Below, piece by piece: positions 26,901-34,000 of a stretch of 64,000 nt of DNA. Within the stretch, counting starts at the first letter, position 1. Each line of letters begins with the position of its first letter. The position numbers were made by a program, and so were the translations under genes. The notes below the pieces were generated by a model, which ran no database searches, had not been told where the DNA came from, and worked only from the letters and a program-made list of their open reading frames with translations. This stretch comes from Sialis fuliginosa. Lineage: Eukaryota; Arthropoda; Insecta; Megaloptera; Sialidae. The stretch is from positions 35,557,340-35,621,339 of the forward strand of contig OY540811.1 of assembly GCA_961205875.1 (NCBI GenBank), given 5' to 3'.

Positions 26901-29900
26901 AATACTTTTTGGTTCTCTATAAAATTACAAAAAAATCTTAACTCGCTACGCTCATTTGTTTCGGAAATTGGTAAATGAAAAATTGACTGAAAATGCTCAA
27001 AGCCACGGAAAATGCCATTTTTTCGTATATCGACTCTTTTTTAATGATTCGGATGAAAAAAATCTTATTTTACATCGATTTTATAGCTCTGGGGACTGGC
27101 TGAACAATAAAATAGATATATACCCATGGAAGAAGTTTTTCTCTATACCATTCTCAGCAGCCCCCCCCCCCCTCCAAAAGAAACATTACATTAATCATAA
27201 AATTAAAAAATAAAAGTAAAATTAAAACTTCCTCTTGGGCGGGGCTGGTGGGGAATAGCATAAATAAAAACTTCTGCTATTTTATAATCCATAACGAAGG
27301 CATACACCGCGCAGCAGAAGATTTCATTCGGTATTTTAGATTTTACAGCATTTTTAAGATTTTGACTCAATTTTGGCTATTTGTAGGCCTAAAGCACCGA
27401 AGTCCCTACATAAAAAATTCTGCTTTTATCTAAGTGTATGTCAAAATAAACATTTTGCACCAGGTCTGGTCCGGTTGCTCCTTAAAATTTTGAAGGGGCT
27501 CCGTAATAAAGTTCCTAGGAAAAAATTTCTGCGGAACATCAAAAACATATTTAATTGGGGTCTACTTTAAGTAACTGTCACTTCCAAGCGGTTGTAACGC
27601 GAAAAATTTGTGCGTATTTTTCGTGGACCCTATCTATTAAACCCCTATAAGCTGCTAGACCGGACACATCGTCTGAATGAGTACTTCAAAGTAACCGCAA
27701 CGGCAGACGGTTGTAAAACCTACACCGATTATACAACTGGCTGCTATAGGGATTCATACTCATAGTATTGAACGTACCGTGCCCAAACCGGTTCACAGTA
27801 TGGAACATGTACTGTACCAGTCAATAATCATTCAGTGTAGTGGACCCAACATTATATAACAAACAAACTTTATGTACACGCGTTAAAAGTTATACTTCTT
27901 TGGCGTGATTGAAAAACAACTACGAATAAGCTTAAATAAGTTTATAAAAATATAACAATATTCTGCTATTTACTTCAAAATTAAAAACTTAATTTAATTA
28001 TAAAATTTAATATGTATTAAATTGTTGAATTTAATTAAGCAAACATAAGGTTCGATTACATTGAGCGAGTTTACAAGCTACAAGCCAGCTTGTTTACAAG
28101 CGAGCGAGTCAGATACAGTAAGATTGTGATGATGACACACAAAACGTTCCACTCGCTCAGTAGCCAACTAGCTAGCGAGTAAACCACGTGTTGTGAATAC
28201 ATTTTATAGACACTGAAACCAGGAATCACCGAGAATACTAGCAGCTAACGAACTATCTACTATGTATGATGACACACAGCTAGTTTACTAGCTAGCGAGT
28301 AAAGTAGCTCGGCTTTCAACTTTTGTAGCAGATTGTTTACAAGCAGCTTGTAAACAAGCTGGCTTGTAGCTTGTAAACTCGCTCAATGTAATCGACGCTT
28401 TTATGATAGAGTACTTATCGAAACTTTTATTGATTTATAAAATAACTAGCGGATTGGACCCGGTGTTACCCGGGGATATTAATTTAATTAAAAAATCATA
28501 TTTTAACTGACGACGCTTTTTTAAATGTTAATACGAAGTGCATTGCGATGAAATCCCTATACTTCGTAGATATGTTACTTACATTTTTTGAGGTTGGCTA
28601 AATAGATATAACTATGCCCATGCAGTTAACACGCATTTTTATTTGTGCTCTATTCCAATTTACTTATGCTATTCTTGTAGATTAGACCAAGAGGAAAAGC
28701 ATAACTAAACCTGATTAGTTATATCGGGTGTAAAACGCCATCTACACAAACTTTTACACCAGGTTTTATTACATCGGTTATTGTAAAACCGGAATAACGG
28801 CGCTGTGTAAACGTACTCATTGTTCCTTGACCATGTAGCATGTCTACTATGCTCCGCGCGCTTTCCGTTGCGTTGCATTATTAAAATATCACCCTCAACG
28901 CGCCTAAAGAAGTATAACTTCAAAAAAATGATATAGTGGGTTAAGAGCAAATTTATATTTTTCTATAGGATTGGTGGAACTCGTCAAAATTCAGTACTTT
29001 CTATCGATTTTGGAATGTTGTGGTTCACGATTGGCTTTATACATACGTCTTCCAAGACGTATCTGACTATATAGTACGTGGACGACGAAACCTATCTGTG
29101 ATCGCCGTTTTTATGCTATCGGCTGTATTCCATGAATTCATATTATCAATGGCGTTTGGATATTTTTATCCAGTTTTATTCACTTCTTTTGTTATCTGTT
29201 CGTTCCCTCTTGTATTTATCGATACATCTAAAAATAAAGTTGTAGGTAATATGTTAGTTTGGTGGTGCATTACCGTCGGTAATGGTATAGTGTATTCATT
29301 ATACACAGTGGAATACTATGCTAGACAGCATTGCCCAATGACTAAATCACCGTTAGTGGACTTCTTCGTGCCAAGAACGTTTAGCTGTGATGCCATTGTA
29401 TATGATACAAATTAATTATCTTTACATTGTACAATGTATTTATTAATTATTAATAAAATAGCATATTTAAAATTTATATGTAATTCAAATTATTATTCCT
29501 GAAATGTACTGAATTAACTTATTTAAATACAGCTGAAGTAAGGATGAAAAATATTAGTGATAAATTATATTTAATCAAGATAGTTAAGGGATGGTAATTA
29601 ACCCGTGTCAATGGTAAAGTACTCGTTGACCTTTTTCGATTTCATTCGATGAGCTTAGTATGTAATTATTTTTTGTAATTTTAAGACTCTGTCAAACAGG
29701 AAGCGGACTGTCCGCACGGACAACCGCAAACTCTATATCGTGTAATGTTTCATTACCATGGTCAAAGAGAAAGCGACCTACCGCGGCGGACAAGTTCAGT
29801 CCGCGGCGAACAGCGAACTGGTTGTAAATATTTACAAAGTTTGTGCGCGAACTGGATGGCAAAATGAGTAAAAGAGAAGATAATAATGAAAAGTTGATTG

Positions 29901-30977
29901 ATCTTGTGCGGTAGTGCAGTTGTTTGTATGACATCGCTTCAGTATTTAGCACGGAAAACAACCCTCTCGAACGTAGAATGCCTAGTCACTATATAGAATG
30001 CCTGCATTATGCACACTGACTATGGCATACCCATTTTTTTTTCGTCTTGCTGCTGAACTCACAGCTAACAAAAGAAGTAATTCTTCTTCGTCAGACGAAC
30101 TGCTGGACACGATGATCACTAGATGAAAAAAGAATTCGCCCTGGTTCGCCGTCACTTGCGCGTTCTATTTGACCACCCTAGTCCGCGGCAGACTGCGGGC
30201 AGTCCGCTTCCTTTTTGACAGAGCCTTTATGGGCATCCAGGAATGCATTTATTGTAATACCATTTCTAGTCTAGATTTAACCGAACCTTGGTTAATAGAT
30301 AAGGTACCCGTGTATCTTCGTATTCTCTCATTTATGTACCTATTAAGATGAAATTTTGTATACGAACGTAGATTGATGACTCAAAAACAAAAATTATGAA
30401 GTTTTTGAAAAACAAATTTTTGGACCCCCCTCCCATAGACTGAAAACTGTACTCAAAAAAAAAAATTTACTTACCCCAGTGAGTGGGGTATTTTTAGATA
30501 AGTCTCCTAAAATGCAACAAAAAAATGTTCTAGGACCTTTTGACTTTAACCCTTTAGTTCACGAGAGCAGAAAAGAAATATAATTAAGAAATTTATCTAT
30601 TTATTTGCAATAATAACAATAGTTCAATCCTACACTTGCCATAATAAAAACACAACCGTTTATAATATCGAAAATTTTACACTGATGTAAAATAACATTT
30701 GCTTTCTATTTACATATTTTCATTGATTTTAAAATGATTGTTGTAAAATAAAAATTAAGGTCACTAACAATAACATTAAGTTTGAAGAATATTCCTCAAC
30801 CTACGACGGTTCGCACTTTTTTCAAAACTTTATTGTACAATAATTCTCAAACACAAATAACAAAATAAATAAAATTCAACAATAGAACTTTTTTTTAAAT
30901 ACACGGCCATGTAACTTAAATAACAAATTGAATTATATATCGAACAATCTTTCTGTTTTTTTTTTTTATGAAACTCG

Positions 30978-31010
<33 letters not shown>

Positions 31011-34000
31011 CATTATTATATGTTGTACATATACTTTGCTTTCTCTTCATTTGCTACATGCGCACCTTTATCGACAATTAATTTAAAATTTTCTTCAGGA
31101 TTGGTGGAACAGTACATCGTACAGTCAGTATTACCGTCTGTGGAACGTAGTCGTCCATGACTGGCTTTACACTTATGTTTACAAAGATACTTTAGAACAT
31201 ACAACCAGCGGAAAACGAAGTCTATCAATGATCGCGGTCTTTATGCTATCCGCTGTATTCCACGAATATATTTTAACTGTCGTGTTCGGATTCTTTTACC
31301 CAATCATGTTTATATCTTTCGGGGGTATTGGTGTTATATGCGCATTTATTAATACGTCTAAACATAAGGCACTTGGAAACGTGTTCTTCTGGTGGAGTTT
31401 GAGCATTGGCAATAGTTGGATGATTGTTTTGTACACGATAGAATACTTCGCCAGACAAAACTGTCCAATAACTAACGAGAATCTGCTCTTAGATTTCTTT
31501 ATACCGCGTACATTTACTTGCGATGCTTTAATATTGTAATGAATTAATAAACAAGTGATGTAATTACATTTCAAAAGCAATATAGTCCAATCAAATTTTG
31601 ATAGGTGACAAATGGAATACATATTCGCCTGGATAATTTTAGTGCCGATCGATGGCTAATAATGTCCTTAATAAAATATTAAATTTGCAAGGTTGTGAGC
31701 CCTCGGGAAATACACAAAAAAAAATAAAAACAAAAAGCTTATGTTTAAATCATCATCGATATAGCGAAAACGATGTGAGCTAGAGCAAAACTGAACAGGA
31801 CCCATTTGATAGAGAATAAAATTTCATATAAAAAATAATATAGTTATTATTATATACTCAAAAACTTATTAACTTTAGAGATATGGTCATCGAAAGTCTC
31901 ACGACTAAAATATAATTTTTGAAAAATGTCGCTTTATGTCTCGATCAGCTGTAAAAAGGGATATTGGTATTTAACGATTAATAAAAAAAATTCATTGTTT
32001 AACTAGGTACTATTAGGAAGTTATTTATGGGTTCAAAATGGTTTTCACTTTGAATTGTAACTATAGGAGCTACATCAAGAGATTTTTTTTGTATTTTTTT
32101 TCCTTCTTTCTAGAGAATAAAATCACCTATAAAATGCATTACATTGTTTTATTCTACGTTGAATAGTTTTTAAAATACGTAATACTCAAAAAAGACAAAA
32201 AAATTACAAAAAAATTCCTTGATGTAGCTCTTATAGTTACAATTCAAAGTGAAAACCATTTTTGAACCCATAAATAACTTCCTAATAGTATCTAGTTAAA
32301 CAGTGAATTTTTTATTAATCGTTAAATACCAATATTCCTTTTTACAGCTGATCGGGACATAAAGCGACATTTTTCAAAAATTACAATTTAGTAATGAGAT
32401 TTTCGACGACCATCACTCAAAAACTATTAACTTTAGAGATATGAACTTTATTAATTTTTTATAGGAAATTTCATTCTCTATCAAATAGGTCCTGTTCAGT
32501 TTTGCTCTAGTTCACATCGTTTTCGCTCCATAGATGATTTAAACATAAGCGGTGGTCAAGTTTTTTGTTTTTATTTTATTTTTTTGTATTTCCCGGGGGC
32601 CCACAACCTTGCAAATTTAATTTAGCCATCGATCAGCACTAAAATTATCCAGGTGAATATTTATTCCAGTTGAATATCTAATTTGGTTGGACTAATACGT
32701 TATAATTGTATAAAATAGTATTTTTATTTAGTAAATTTTATTACATCACTAAATTCAATAAAAATATTATGGAGGCCACACACGCTACGAGAAATCGCTA
32801 CGATGCCACTCTACAGTTCCAACGACACAGTTAAACGTAAATTCATACTGTCTACTAGAGATGGGAAAAATGAGTCTTTTTAGTGACTCGATTTGAATCA
32901 ATTCAGTAATAAGAATCGTTCGTACTGATTCGTTCAGTAAGTCGTTGCAAAAAGAAAAATTGAAGACCTTTTTTTTTTTAATTTTTTTTTGCTCACATAA
33001 AAAAAATTGTTTATATGTATATTGTAATTATTGTACAATATGATACGAATCTTTTCTTTTATATTTTACAATATAATAAAAAAAGAACAATTATTTTTTA
33101 AAATACTGACTCGAGTCGATTCGTTCATCGAAAATAATCGTTCCGAAAGAACGAATCGTTCATGAATTACACATCTCTACACATATTACGACAAAACTGT
33201 ACAGTTATTCATTTAAAAGTCAAAATTTTTAAAAAGCTGACACTGAAAACTACCCAAAAATTGTATAGTTTTTATATATGTGGAACAAAATCAAATCCGA
33301 CCACCTATTAAAAGTTACAGCGATTTTTCTTCTAATAATAAGTTTTTAAAAAGCTGACACTGAAAATTACCCAAAATTTTTATATTTTTTTATCTTATAT
33401 TAGATTTTTTTAAAGTATTTTTATTTGTGTATTTTATAGATTTTTACACGCTGATTTCAAATATGTCGAGCAAAATCAAATCCGACCATTAAATTGCACC
33501 GTTTTCTTCGATAACGATTTATCAATTCAAATTTTGCTATTGCCCCGTTCGACGGTACAGTTCAATAAAATCGTACAAAACTGTTTCTCATACACACGTT
33601 ACAATTTATCGTTGCAGTTCGAAATGTACAGTGCGATCCAACGGCGGATTTAAGCATGGGCAACATGGGCTATTGCCCAAGGCGGCAAAATTTTTTAGTT
33701 TAATACACAACACTAAAAAAAATGAATACAAAAAATTACTCTGATTTTCAAAAAGATTTTTCTACATCTTGTAAAAATTCGCTGACGATTTCAATTGTCC
33801 TCATTTTTCAAATATCGTATCTATCAACTGAACTACTGAGTTAATCAACTTGCTGCCATCTGTGTACCAACTCAATAACTACATCCGCCCATATTTATTT
33901 ACTTCAACAATCGCATATTTGAAATATGTGATTGTTGAAGAAAATAGGTTATATTTTCCCTTGGTAGAGGGGTGGCAATTTTTTTTGCCCAGGGCAGCAT

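Larger units (their letters stand above)
27873..28922. mobile_element. Foldback-ended element just before SOAT exon A
   Basis: TACACGCGTTAAAAGTTATA at the left is answered by GCGCCTAAAGAAGTATAACTT at the right. The same family at 49098-54558 shares long blocks (AACAATATTCTGCT, AAGCAAACATAA, ATGATAGAGTA). It contains insertions at 28047-28402 and about 28490-28815. The right end lies some 45 bp from the exon A acceptor. Confidence 0.7.

Noticed and set aside
29692-29961. 89-codon minus-strand frame between exons A and B
   Set aside because: Lies inside the 29683-30226 foldback MITE and shows no protein similarity I recognise.
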